Shown piece after piece: positions 9,401 to 15,621 of a stretch of 64,000 bases of DNA. The stretch is taken from positions 1 through 64,000 of the forward strand of contig CAWHTG010000001.1 of the NCBI GenBank assembly GCA_963832245.1. The letters are read 5' to 3'. The position numbers and the translations under genes were made by a program. Each line of letters opens with the position of its first letter. Within the stretch, counting starts at the first letter, position 1. This DNA comes from JABDBE01 sp963832245 (GTDB taxonomy: Bacteria > Acidobacteriota > Terriglobia > Terriglobales > Acidobacteriaceae). The notes under the pieces are model-generated. The model was not told the DNA's origin. It ran no database searches and was given only the letters and a program-made list of their open reading frames with translations.

Positions 9401-9914
9401 GGCGAAGCTGGCAACGGATGCCTTCCGGCTGGCAGACGAATTGTCACAGGAACTTCGCACCGTGTCGCACCTCTTGCATCCGCCGCTGTTGGAGCGGGCG
9501 GGGCTGTCCTCCGCCTTGCGCCTGTATGTCGAAGGGCTGGCGGAACGAAGCGGACTTAAAGTGAAACTCGAAATAGACCCCGACCTCCAAAGAATGCAGC
9601 GCGAGACGGAAGCGATAGTCTTTCGTATCGTTCAGGAATCATTGACCAACGTCCATCGGCACGCAAGAACCAAGACCGCGAAGGTACAGATCAGTCAAAG
9701 CCCGCACACCGTCAGGATTCAGATCGAGGACAACGGCGGAGGTATTCCAGGCTTCACCACGCTTGAAGAGGCAAACTTCAATCTGGGAGTTGGAATCCAA
9801 GGAATGCACGAAAGAGTGCGACAGCTGAACGGAAGCTTCGAAATCGCATCCAGTCCAAACGGCACCACGGTCACGGCAGTAATACCCACCAATGTTGCTG
9901 AAGACGAAGTCTGA
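6444..9914 (+). CDS. Large hybrid sensor histidine kinase with two kinase cores
   Basis: 1156 residues, no membrane segments seen, so probably cytoplasmic. Order: a PAS-like N-terminal module (about 15-170: GGGEMGALMRSMDW, YNDPYRPVLGAKHP); GAF-like region (about 175-340); HisKA core with His366 in VSHEFRTP and an HATPase domain (N box LISNAFKF, then DTGTGIP, GTGIGLAL); receiver with Asp699 in LADVMMPQLDGFG and Lys in YLVKPF; PAS domain (about 790-910); coiled coil; then a second, HisKA_3-type core with His958 in LGLELHDSAGQL and an HATPase (EDNGGGIPG, GVGIQGMHER). HisKA_3 cores normally phosphorylate NarL-type receivers, and the cluster just upstream encodes two such receivers. Phosphorelay direction is inference. 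Confidence 0.92.
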   Translation: MPSLPERRLTNKFDCLAGGGEMGALMRSMDWSKTPVGPVDSWSPALRMMVRLLLANRFPLLLWWGPWYCQFYNDPYRPVLGAKHPRSMGQPASECLPEIWHIICPLIDSPFRGGPATWMEDILLEYQRHDFLEEAHFTIAYSPVPDDSVPSGIGGVLATVHEITEKVVGDRRGAVLRDLGACSADANTAEEACVIAAEALRRHPRDIPFALLYLIDSNRGAAYLAATCGIEKGSPDAPLVVHLRGHASNSVWPIHEVVKSDQMLVVDDLATRLKAVPRGPWSEPPQSAALMPIRSSIAHQLAGVLVAGVSPRLWFDLSYQSFLALIRTQVSTAIANARAYDEERKRAEALAEIDRAKTAFFSNVSHEFRTPLTLMLGPLEDILATSNGQLDSEHRAQLTVVHRNSLRLLKLVNSLLDFSRIEAGRVEAIYQPTDISVLTAELASTFRSAMQRAGLVYEIECEQLSEPVFVDRDMWEKIVLNLISNAFKFTFEGKISVTVKSVGDSVQLQVSDTGTGIPERALPHLFERFYRVEGARRRTYEGTGIGLALVQELVKLHGGTIDVQSGERKGTTFTVSIPEGSGHLPQDRIGAVRTSTSSPIRTDSYVEEALAWLPPEFKRDQAPLKDTVPDSAVAVPGVPSERPELATVRSLIVVADDNFDMRDYIRRLLGQHYRIHCVSNGVDVVKAARELNADLILADVMMPQLDGFGVLRALRDDPATRLKPVILLSARAGEESRIEGLQAGADDYLVKPFTARELLARVGAHLRMARARTESAEIERRLRAEADLERNRLRESFTQAPAAMALLHGSNHKFVFANEAYVKMAGRDLIQLIGKTMREVFPELDGQGYFELLDRVYQSGEPFLATARERTINRHGKQESIHLDFGYFPVRNLAGEVDGILFQGVDVTEQVMARSQLEARVKERTAELEQAHEGLRELNHRLMRAQDEERRRLGLELHDSAGQLLVALKWKLGPLHKEIGPDHAEWAKLATDAFRLADELSQELRTVSHLLHPPLLERAGLSSALRLYVEGLAERSGLKVKLEIDPDLQRMQRETEAIVFRIVQESLTNVHRHARTKTAKVQISQSPHTVRIQIEDNGGGIPGFTTLEEANFNLGVGIQGMHERVRQLNGSFEIASSPNGTTVTAVIPTNVAEDEV

Positions 9915-10006
9915 TTCGTTGCAAGAGAGCCGCGCTTCGCCGGGTTCTCGCTCGCTGGTTGTCACGCAGGTCGAGAGCAATTCAATCGGTCAGTTAGGAG
10001 GATTTT

Positions 10007-10369
10007 ATGCAGACTAAAAAAGCAATTCTGATGCTGGCAGTTCTGGAGGTTTTAGCAGTGGTTTTAGCAGTTCTTAGTTTTGCGCAGGACACGGCTGCGC
10101 CGTCGTTCACGCCGGGCAACTCGACAAGCTGGTAGCGCGCATTGCGCTGTATCCGGATTCTCTCCTGGCGCAGGTGCTTGCGGCCGCAACGTATTCCGAC
10201 CAGATTCCGGATGCGGCGCGCTGGGCCGATCAGCACCACTAGCTTACCGGGGCGAGCCCTGGCCGATGCGATCCAGAGGGATCATCTTCCCTGGGATCCC
10301 AGCGTGCAGGCGCTCCTGCCATTCCCCTCGGTACTGGAGATGATGGCCAACGACATGATTCAAACTTGA
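10007..10369 (+). pseudogene. DUF3300 protein gene broken by frameshifts
   Basis: A ribosome site (AGGAGGA) and ATG at 10007 open a signal-peptide-like start (MQTKKAILMLAVLEVLAVV, then SFAQDT). That frame stops at 10131. The conserved DUF3300 body continues in a second frame (GQLDKLVARIALYPDSLLAQ, then VLAAATYSDQIPDAARWADQ) until a stop at 10239-10241, and resumes in the third frame (LPGRALADAIQRDHLPWDPS, VQALLPFPSVLEMMANDM), ending at 10369. So at least two frameshifts and one internal stop separate parts that should be contiguous. DUF3300 proteins are usually several hundred residues, so the 3' part is missing too. Sequencing errors could explain the shifts but not the missing C-terminus. 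Confidence 0.8.
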
Positions 10370-10376
10370 GTCTGAT

Positions 10377-10874
10377 ATGGTCGAGGACAGATTACGCCAC
10401 CACTTTGACTACTATCTGGGCAAGACCGAGATAGTCATCTACTCCGTTCTCGCAGTGTTGCTGGCTGTCACGGCCTTTGTGACCATCGCAACCGCGGGCC
10501 AAATACTGTGGATCGGTCTCAGTCATTGGACAGTTGCAGCCCAGACTCTGAGGGTATTGAACCAACTCCTCATTGTGCTGATGCTGGTGGAGATTCTGCA
10601 TACAGTACGTATCTCCATTCGCTCCCATGTTCTGGTTACAGAACCCTTTCTGATCGTCGGACTGATTGCCTCAATTCGCCGCGTTTTGGTGATTACCCTG
10701 GAAGCAGCCACGCTCACGAAAGAAGGTGCATGGGCGACCGAAGGCTCGAGCGCCATTTTCCACTCTTCGATGATTGAACTTGGTTTGTTGGGTTTGCTGA
10801 TCCTTGTACTGGTAGTTTCCATTACACTTCTGCGTCGCTACGCTCCCGCATCGAAAGACTTGTCGGAACTCTGA
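10377..10874 (+). CDS. PsiE-like phosphate-starvation-inducible membrane protein
   Basis: 165 residues with four hydrophobic segments (about 20-45, 62-82, 92-110 and 133-155). The family signature VTEPFLIVGLIASIRRVLVI is present near the middle, as in the PsiE family (Pfam PF06146). Function is poorly known; the E. coli member is induced by phosphate starvation and by cAMP-CRP. It begins eight bases after the DUF3300 pseudogene stops, so they probably formed one transcript. Length is close to family size. Confidence 0.82.
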   Translation: MVEDRLRHHFDYYLGKTEIVIYSVLAVLLAVTAFVTIATAGQILWIGLSHWTVAAQTLRVLNQLLIVLMLVEILHTVRISIRSHVLVTEPFLIVGLIASIRRVLVITLEAATLTKEGAWATEGSSAIFHSSMIELGLLGLLILVLVVSITLLRRYAPASKDLSEL

Positions 10875-10913
10875 AGTCCAACTCTTCTTCCCCCGGATGC
10901 GTAAGGATGCCAA

Positions 10914-10964
10914 GTCGGTCCGAACTAATGTTGCGGTTGCCATAAACTCCTTTTCTCCTCTCAC
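10914..10964 (-). pseudogene. Relic of a BON-domain gene start
   Basis: On the minus strand a ribosome site (GAGGAGAAAAGGAG) precedes ATG at 10943 and the codons MATATLVRTD. These match the first ten residues of the intact BON protein at 3297-3962 (MATATLIRTD) except one conservative change. Homology stops after these codons and no BON domain follows. It looks like the 5' stub of a second BON gene, the rest being replaced by the 3' end of the PsiE-like gene. The match is short, so chance is not fully excluded. Confidence 0.45.
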
Positions 10965-11100
10965 TAGATTCTCTGCCCAGTCGGGCGGCTTGGAGATCTA
11001 TTCACCTGACCTCAGATTGGGTTAAAGCCCTTCATTGTCGTCTCTGCGACTGACACACACGTGGGGCGCAGTTACGAAAAATAGGCGCGTGGTCGGAGTG

Positions 11101-11820
11101 CTATGCGACCTCGCGTCCTTGATCGGAGGTTGATGGACACTGTGGACACTTAGACTGGATGTCGCTCTTGTTGAGCCTCAGGTAATTTTCAAACGCCTCC
11201 CACCAACGGGGCTTCAGCAGATTGACACCGGACGCAGCAGTCTCGGCCCGGACAGCGGACTTGGGACGCAGGGTGACTTTTCCGCTGCTGGGGGCGGGAT
11301 CGGAGAATACATCGCTTATCCGTTCGGGAAAAAGCTTAGCCACATTGATTTCGGAAATGCCTGACCGGGAGCTGCCTTCGCCTGGCGAACTCGCTTGAGC
11401 GGGGATAGGCTCTTCGGGCGGAGTGATGATCCGATAAGAGTCTTTCATATGCATCACCGGCTGCTCGTCCCAATACTTCTTGAATTCCTGCTCATACCCC
11501 TTCCACTCGTCTTCTGAACGCAGCAGATCCCTGTCATATTGTGGAGAATTTTCGATCTGCTCTCTGGTTGTTGCCGTGGCTAGACCATCCGCGTGGTTGT
11601 CGTCCGCAGAAACTCGGTCCGCGGGCAGCAGGAAGGTTCCCGCTTCCCACCAGCCACTGCTATCCATCACCACGTAGCGAATCTCCATGGTCTCGTGGTC
11701 AAACACCACATCATCTACTTTGCCGAGTTCTTTGCCGTCTGACCCGCGAACGATGGCGCCGCGGATGTCGCGAATGTCGTCAGATACACGCCGGGTCCCA
11801 AGATTGCCGTAGTGAGTCAT
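11101..11820 (-). CDS. PRC-barrel domain protein
   Basis: 239 residues. The N-terminal half (about 15-85) is a PRC-barrel domain: IRGAIVRGSDGKELGKVDDV, VFDHETMEIRYVVMDSSGWW, FLLPADRV. The middle is acidic and rich in charged residues (SEDEWKGYEQEFKKYWDEQP); the end contains CPQC. PRC-barrels occur in RimM and in stress-induced proteins often found near BON, Hsp20 and DUF2007 genes. The ATG at 11820 follows GAGGAGGAGG with good spacing. It starts a minus-strand series of small stress-type genes whose members are separately spaced, so a single operon is not proven. Confidence 0.85.
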   Translation of the reverse strand: MTHYGNLGTRRVSDDIRDIRGAIVRGSDGKELGKVDDVVFDHETMEIRYVVMDSSGWWEAGTFLLPADRVSADDNHADGLATATTREQIENSPQYDRDLLRSEDEWKGYEQEFKKYWDEQPVMHMKDSYRIITPPEEPIPAQASSPGEGSSRSGISEINVAKLFPERISDVFSDPAPSSGKVTLRPKSAVRAETAASGVNLLKPRWWEAFENYLRLNKSDIQSKCPQCPSTSDQGREVA

Positions 11821-11853
11821 ACAATGCCTCCTCCTCTTCGTCGTCTTTACAGG

Positions 11854-12144
11854 TCAACGTCCGTGTCTTTGTTTTCTTTTTATGGATGCTTCGCGCTCGG
11901 CATCTGCCAGCAGCGCCCAGGCTAGTTCAGCATCGCGATTGTGCACCCAGAGAATGACGTCCGCGGGCAGTCCGGGAAGCGGCATGGGGCTGAGCTCGCA
12001 TGCGATGCCACTCGAACGAAGCAGCCCGCAGGCAAGTTCCGCCTCATCCCAGCGCTCGTACCGATCCAATTCTTTGCGATTATTGGGATCGACATAGCGC
12101 AGTGCGGGATCTTCATCAACAAATTCAGTGCCAGTCGGTTCCAT
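11854..12144 (-). CDS. DUF2007-like putative signal-transducing protein
   Basis: 96 residues. The core YERWDEAELACGLLRSSGIA, CELSPMPLPG, then VILWVHNRDAELAWALLADA matches the DUF2007 pattern, a small alpha/beta fold in which a strand-helix unit is followed by a hydrophobic loop. Its biochemical role is unknown. It lies 33 bases upstream of the PRC-barrel gene on the same strand and may be cotranscribed with it. The ribosome site is weak. Confidence 0.72.
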   Translation of the reverse strand: MEPTGTEFVDEDPALRYVDPNNRKELDRYERWDEAELACGLLRSSGIACELSPMPLPGLPADVILWVHNRDAELAWALLADAEREASIKRKQRHGR

Positions 12145-12195
12145 AATGGCATCCAGATCGGCGCCAGAAGCGCACAGCGCCTGGGCTCGTGAATG

Positions 12196-12570
12196 TCAAT
12201 ACATATGACCCATGCCAGGCCGGGCAGGTACAGGCGTCTTCTCTTCGGGAGTTTCACAAACCAGCGCCTCGGTGGTCAGCATCAAAGAGGCGATTGAACC
12301 GGCATTCTGCAAGGCCGTCCGAACCACCTTAGCGGGATCGATGACGCCGGCTTTCACTAAGTCCTCAAACTCGCCTGTCTGCGCGTTATAGCCGAAGTTA
12401 GGTTCCTTCGATTCGCGCACCTTGCCCAGCACGATTGCGCCTTCCTCGCCGGCGTTAGCAACAATTTGGCGGAGTGGTTCCTCCATTTTCACAGCATCGG
12501 CGATGGTGTTCACACCATGCAGAATGGTTTGCCGCGACTCTTCTCCGGTAACAACTGTCTTTGCTGCCAT
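12196..12570 (-). CDS. GroEL with a large in-frame internal deletion
   Basis: 124 residues. Residues 1-28 match the GroEL N-terminus (MAAKTVVTGEESRQTI, GVNTIADAVK). Residue 29 onward jumps to the GroEL C-terminal equatorial region (MEEPLRQIVANAGEEGAIVL, then FGYNAQTGEFEDLVKAG, VIDPAKVVRTALQNAGSIA, LLTTEALV equivalent SLMLTTEALVCETPEEKTP). Full GroEL is about 545 residues, so roughly 420 are missing: the ATP-binding loop, intermediate domain and whole apical domain. The reading frame is intact, the start has GAGGAGA at good spacing, and it lies 48 bases after groES as in normal groESL operons. It cannot be a chaperonin on its own. It is either a decaying second groESL copy or a peptide that interferes with ring assembly. 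A full groEL must exist elsewhere (inference). Confidence 0.9.
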   Translation of the reverse strand: MAAKTVVTGEESRQTILHGVNTIADAVKMEEPLRQIVANAGEEGAIVLGKVRESKEPNFGYNAQTGEFEDLVKAGVIDPAKVVRTALQNAGSIASLMLTTEALVCETPEEKTPVPARPGMGHMY

Positions 12571-12618
12571 ATCAATGTCTCCTCGTTAACACCGAGCGTC
12601 CACGTCGAGCAAGATCGG

Positions 12619-12942
12619 CTACGCTGCGACCTTTTCGCGCTTAGCCGATTTCGCCAGGATGCCCAACACCTCGTCTTCGCGCATGATGAGATATTCTTCG
12701 CCATCAAAAACGATTTCGGTGCCGGCGTATTTTCCAAACAGGATGCGGTTGCCCGCTTTGACATCGAGCGGAAGAACTTTGCCGTCGTCCTTGATCTTGC
12801 CCTTGCCAACGGCTAACGCCTCACCTTCCTGCGGCTTGTCCTTGGCGACATCGGGAATGATGATTCCTGATCGCGTCGTCTCCTGCTCTTCAATACGCCG
12901 CACCAGAATGCGGTCGTGCAACGGAACGAAATTCACGGCCAT
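12619..12942 (-). CDS. groES: Co-chaperonin GroES
   Basis: 107 residues from ATG at 12942 (MAVNFVPLHDRILVRRIEEQ), with GAGG upstream. It carries the mobile-loop region (ETTRSGIIIPDVAKDKPQEG), the central beta-barrel (GEALAVGKGKIKDDGKVLPL, AGNRILFGKYAGTEI) and the family-typical YLIMREDEVLGIL, plus a short basic tail. It caps GroEL rings in the cytoplasm. The mobile loop and barrel look complete, so the protein may be functional even though its operon partner is the deleted GroEL at 12196. No CIRCE-type inverted repeat was recognised upstream. Confidence 0.95.
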   Translation of the reverse strand: MAVNFVPLHDRILVRRIEEQETTRSGIIIPDVAKDKPQEGEALAVGKGKIKDDGKVLPLDVKAGNRILFGKYAGTEIVFDGEEYLIMREDEVLGILAKSAKREKVAA

Positions 12943-13168
12943 ACGTGCAAACCTCCTCACCCGGCAAAAGCAGCTTGAGTGCCAATATCTATGTCGCAAT
13001 GCTATCGAGCCGCTATATCTCGAACAATTCTTCGTGTGGGGGAACGGATATTCCGAAAAGACGCGTAGGATGGAATTACCGTGCGGTGTCAGATGCTCGT
13101 ACGACTTCAGCCGTAGAGGTACCCGCGTGATAGACGATTTAGAGGGCTTCTGCTGGTGGTTCGCGGCG

Positions 13169-13381
13169 CTAGTGCCGAAGTCTACTGATCACGTGGAGCA
13201 CCACGGACAGCACTACACTTAGGAGAATTGAAGTTGTGAGCGGGAAGTAGAAGACCGTATTTTTTCCGCGATCCGGCAGTCGGCCGATCGGGAGGCCGGT
13301 GCGTCCAACGAGCAGGAACAGGCCCCCCAACACGAGTAAGATCACACCAAAGAAGATGAAAATTTTGCCGAACTCAGCCAT
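13169..13381 (-). CDS. DUF2905 small membrane protein
   Basis: 70 residues with two transmembrane segments (FIFFGVILLVLGGLFLLVG and FPLTTSILLSVVLSVVLHV). They flank the family motif GLPIGRLPDRGKNTVFYFPL, which fits DUF2905. Function unknown; inner membrane location expected. No clear ribosome site precedes the ATG at 13381, but length and motif agree with the family. It sits alone between groES and a repeat-rich gap. Confidence 0.82.
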   Translation of the reverse strand: MAEFGKIFIFFGVILLVLGGLFLLVGRTGLPIGRLPDRGKNTVFYFPLTTSILLSVVLSVVLHVISRLRH

Positions 13382-13426
13382 TGGGACGCAAGTCTAGCTA
13401 CATTGAAGTAATGGTCGGTGAAAACT

Positions 13427-13464
13427 CATGGCCCACCTCGGGTCAGTTGCAAAGGTGAGCCATG
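13427..13464. repeat. Imperfect inverted repeat
   Basis: Arms CATGGCCCACCT (13427-13438) and AGGTGAGCCATG (13453-13464) pair at 11 of 12 positions around a 14-base loop. It lies in the gene-free stretch 13382-13789 between the DUF2905 gene and the half tRNA. No T-run follows, so it is more like a mobile palindromic repeat than a terminator. Confidence 0.5.
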
Positions 13465-13571
13465 GACAAAGGCGCTGTTGCATATCCGGTAGCGAAATCA
13501 GATTCAGGGTTGGTCAGACACCTCGATGTGCTTATGCATGGATACTGGGGAACATCACAGTGGCAGGCTTT

Positions 13572-13610
13572 TTAGGAAACCGCTGCTCTATCCAACTGAG
13601 CTACGGGGCC
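13572..13610 (-). pseudogene. 5' half of a tRNA-Arg (CCU) gene
   Basis: Read on the minus strand from 13610: acceptor arm GGCCCCG, TA, D-arm GCTCAGTTGGATAGAGC, A, anticodon stem GCGGT and loop TTCCTAA with anticodon CCT. The complementary 3' side of the anticodon stem (expected ACCGC), variable loop, T-arm and acceptor 3' strand are absent; the sequence after the loop is unrelated. The break falls at the end of the anticodon loop. This looks like a leftover from recombination or deletion at a tRNA gene, such as element excision. An intact tRNA-Arg(CCU) should exist elsewhere. Confidence 0.75.
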
Positions 13611-13789
13611 TAGGAGCTAGATTAGCATGACAAAATGGGTCGGTCCGTTCTATCTGAATAGGCTCAGCGGTCCGCCTTGGCCTCAGTCCACACTGAGGCG
13701 AGAAGCTTTCCTGAATATTTCCTGCACAGCTTTCTGGGAACTCGATTTGTGGAATTTTCGAGTTCAACTACATGGGAGCGAGTCTCCCA

Positions 13790-14119
13790 CTAGCACGGTT
13801 CCAGCTTCCGGCAGAACACTCGCACCATCTCGCTTTGCTCGGGGAGCGCGCCAATGAACTCGAAGCCGTGCAAAAATCCCATGCGGTGCCGCACCACGGA
13901 TCGGATTACGAGCGGCTCGGGAGCGTCTGGGATTGAGAATTCCAGAGTCACCATTTCTCCCGCCCCTAATTCGCTGGTAATTACGGCGCCCAGTCCAGCC
14001 TCGGCCAGTTCGAAGCAGCGGCCATGGATGCGAAGGTATCCATCCTTCCCCAGCACCTTCACAATCACCGGTATCTCGGTGCGATAGCGGGCGTAACGTC
14101 GCGTCGAAGTCTTGTGCAT
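13790..14119 (-). CDS. PilZ-domain protein with degenerate ligand motif
   Basis: 109 residues from ATG at 14119, chosen because the PilZ domain begins at once (MHKTSTRRYARYRTEIPVIV) and CGAGGA lies upstream; a longer frame reading upstream is poorly coding. Arg residues of the RxxxR type are present. However, the second c-di-GMP motif (D/N-x-S-x-x-G) reads ELAEAG, lacking the acidic/Asn and Ser residues. The rest fits the barrel (GEMVTLEFSIPDAPEPLVIR, VVRHRMGFLHGFEF). It may bind c-di-GMP weakly or not at all. Divergent from the Flp pilin gene at 14365. Confidence 0.8.
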   Translation of the reverse strand: MHKTSTRRYARYRTEIPVIVKVLGKDGYLRIHGRCFELAEAGLGAVITSELGAGEMVTLEFSIPDAPEPLVIRSVVRHRMGFLHGFEFIGALPEQSEMVRVFCRKLEPC

Positions 14120-14364
14120 TCCTCGAGCCTTATTAGAACCGGGGTGAGAGTTCGAGAGTATTCTCGCAATCCCGCTAAGTAGAATAATGGATTGTTCCCG
14201 GCTCCGACAGTTACTTTGGAGACGACTGCTTGAACTCCCGTGCAAAGCTTGCACATCAGCTGTGAATAGCGCCCTCCCGGTTTTTCTGGCAAAACTCGAC
14301 TTGACACTTGTATTTTTGAACCGCCGAGTGCACACTGGGAGGCACACACCAGAAGGGAGAGGGG

Positions 14365-14535
14365 ATGAATACGACGACGTTCCGCAAGCTATGGTCGGAT
14401 GAGGCAGGTCAGGACATCGCCGAATATGCAGTGATGCTGGCTGTCATTCTTGTATTGGTGGTGGGAACCATCCGGTTGATTGGAGGGAGTTCAAACAACG
14501 TGTTTTCGTCTGTGGCCAGCTCCATCGGCCAGTAA
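14365..14535 (+). CDS. Flp/Fap-type pilin, orphan
   Basis: 56 residues: short basic leader, then the Flp prepilin cleavage context G-QDIAEY (cleavage expected after Gly in AGQ), a hydrophobic stretch AVMLAVILVLVVGTIRLIG, and a short polar tail SSNNVFSSVASSIGQ. This is the type IVb (Tad) pilin pattern. The start is preceded by GGGAGAGGGG and the gene is followed by a good terminator at 14570-14598, so it forms a single-gene unit. No tad/rcp/cpa assembly genes or prepilin peptidase are in the window; they would have to act from elsewhere. Confidence 0.88.
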   Translation: MNTTTFRKLWSDEAGQDIAEYAVMLAVILVLVVGTIRLIGGSSNNVFSSVASSIGQ

Positions 14536-14569
14536 CTCCTGTCGAAACCCCAACTTGATTCCCGCGGAT

Positions 14570-14598
14570 CCAGGCCCACAGTGGTCTGGTCTTTTTTT
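14570..14598 (+). terminator. Rho-independent terminator of the Flp pilin gene
   Basis: Stem CCAGGCCCAC / GTGGTCTGG (14570-14589) with a tight turn, followed by TCTTTTTTT. It lies 35 bases after the pilin stop codon. Confidence 0.8.
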
Positions 14599-14653
14599 GC
14601 CCGCCGCCAGGGTTCCAACCCCCGCGAATGACCCGTTGGTGGGCGTTTAGGTC

Positions 14654-14689
14654 TTGAAGGGGCACGGCTGGAAAGCGGTGCCCTTTCAA
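14654..14689. repeat. Inverted repeat after the Flp pilin gene
   Basis: Arms TTGAAGGGGCAC (14654-14665) and GTGCCCTTTCAA (14678-14689) pair over 12 positions with one mismatch around a 12-base loop. It may be a second, bidirectional terminator or a small palindromic repeat. The stretch 14536-14884 holds no gene. Confidence 0.55.
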
Positions 14690-14884
14690 AGGCTACAGCG
14701 CAGAAAGTTTTCCCGCGCCTCTACTACCTCGCGCCGTCCGGCTCCTCGGCGCAGCTTGGACTACGCGGCCGCCCTTCCGCACCGAAATTACACAGGCGTC
14801 CAGCCAACCCCTCCCCCAGAAGTAACCTCCTAGAATCGCCTTCCTCTGGTATGATCTTTCGAACGGGGTCCCCTGGTAGACGGT

Positions 14885-15337
14885 ATGGCAACCATGTTCA
14901 CACCGCATCCGAATCTCAGTGACGAAGTGAATGCGAACATCGTCCAGTCAGAGATCGAGGGCGGCGTTTCGCTGGGCGACTTGCCACCTTCCACCGTGCT
15001 GGAGATCCAGACCCAACACCATCGCTACACCGCCGTGTTCCTGGGCGAAAGCCAGGCGCTAATTTCCGGGCATCCGGAATATTGCCCCGAACCAGTGCTG
15101 GTGGCGATTGCCGGTTCGACCTGGGGCGGATCCATGTTGAAACTTCGCTACATCGGTCGCGGCATGCATCTGGAGTTTTGTCATCCCGAGTATCGCACCC
15201 CGATCGTCACATCCCGCATTGAGGAAGTCCGCGAGTCGTCCACTGCAAAGGCGCAGAGTTCCGCTCAGTCCATGCCCGCGGAATCCACTGTTCCAACCAC
15301 CATGCTGGCGCGTGGCACCTTCACAAAACCTTCCTGA
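14885..15337 (+). CDS. Conserved-looking cytoplasmic protein of unknown function
   Basis: 150 residues, no signal peptide or membrane segment. The middle is a predicted beta-rich domain (STVLEIQTQHHRYTAVFLGE, VAIAGSTWGGSMLKLRYIGR, GMHLEFCHPEY, TSRIEEVRE), then a Ser/Thr/Ala-rich tail. A Gly-Ser-x-Trp-Gly-Gly-Ser segment followed by IGRGMHLEF looks like the signature of a small family, but I cannot name it. The start ATG at 14885 has only a weak ribosome site; ATG at 14894 is an alternative. Confidence 0.65.
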   Translation: MATMFTPHPNLSDEVNANIVQSEIEGGVSLGDLPPSTVLEIQTQHHRYTAVFLGESQALISGHPEYCPEPVLVAIAGSTWGGSMLKLRYIGRGMHLEFCHPEYRTPIVTSRIEEVRESSTAKAQSSAQSMPAESTVPTTMLARGTFTKPS

Positions 15338-15484
15338 TGAATTGGTGTTTAGTTTTTCAAGCGCGCGACCTATCCACGCCCTGATCGTCTAGACGGCTTA
15401 CGGCACGGCTGCGAAAAACTCGTTGTCGTGATAGTAAACTGCGCCCTCAGTGGCTAAAGCCGGACTCAGACTAATCCGCTTACC

Positions 15485-15556
15485 GCAGCGCTGGAAGCGC
15501 TGCGCCACCCAAAATCAAATGCAACATCGAGTTTTTCCGCAACCTCCGAAAGCCGT
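15485..15556 (+). repeat. Dispersed 72-bp repeat, copy 1
   Basis: About 72 bases beginning GCAGCGCTGGAAGCGCTGCG and ending near GAAAGCCGT. A second copy in the same orientation lies at 27816-27886. The two differ at only a few bases and small indels. The first part (CAGCGCT..AGCGCTG) is palindromic. Both copies sit at gene 3' ends next to minus-strand genes. Confidence 0.8.
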
Positions 15557-15571
15557 TCCCTTCCCATCCTG

Positions 15572-15603
15572 AAAAAGGGGCGCAGCACACTAGGCCGCGC
15601 CCC
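15572..15603 (-). terminator. Rho-independent terminator of the sedolisin gene
   Basis: On the minus strand, stem GGGGCGC / GCGCCCC (arms 15597-15603 and 15577-15583) with a 13-base loop, then TTTTT (15572-15576). It lies 19 bases beyond the protease stop codon. Confidence 0.75.
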
Positions 15604-15621
15604 GTTTCTATCGATCCAAGG

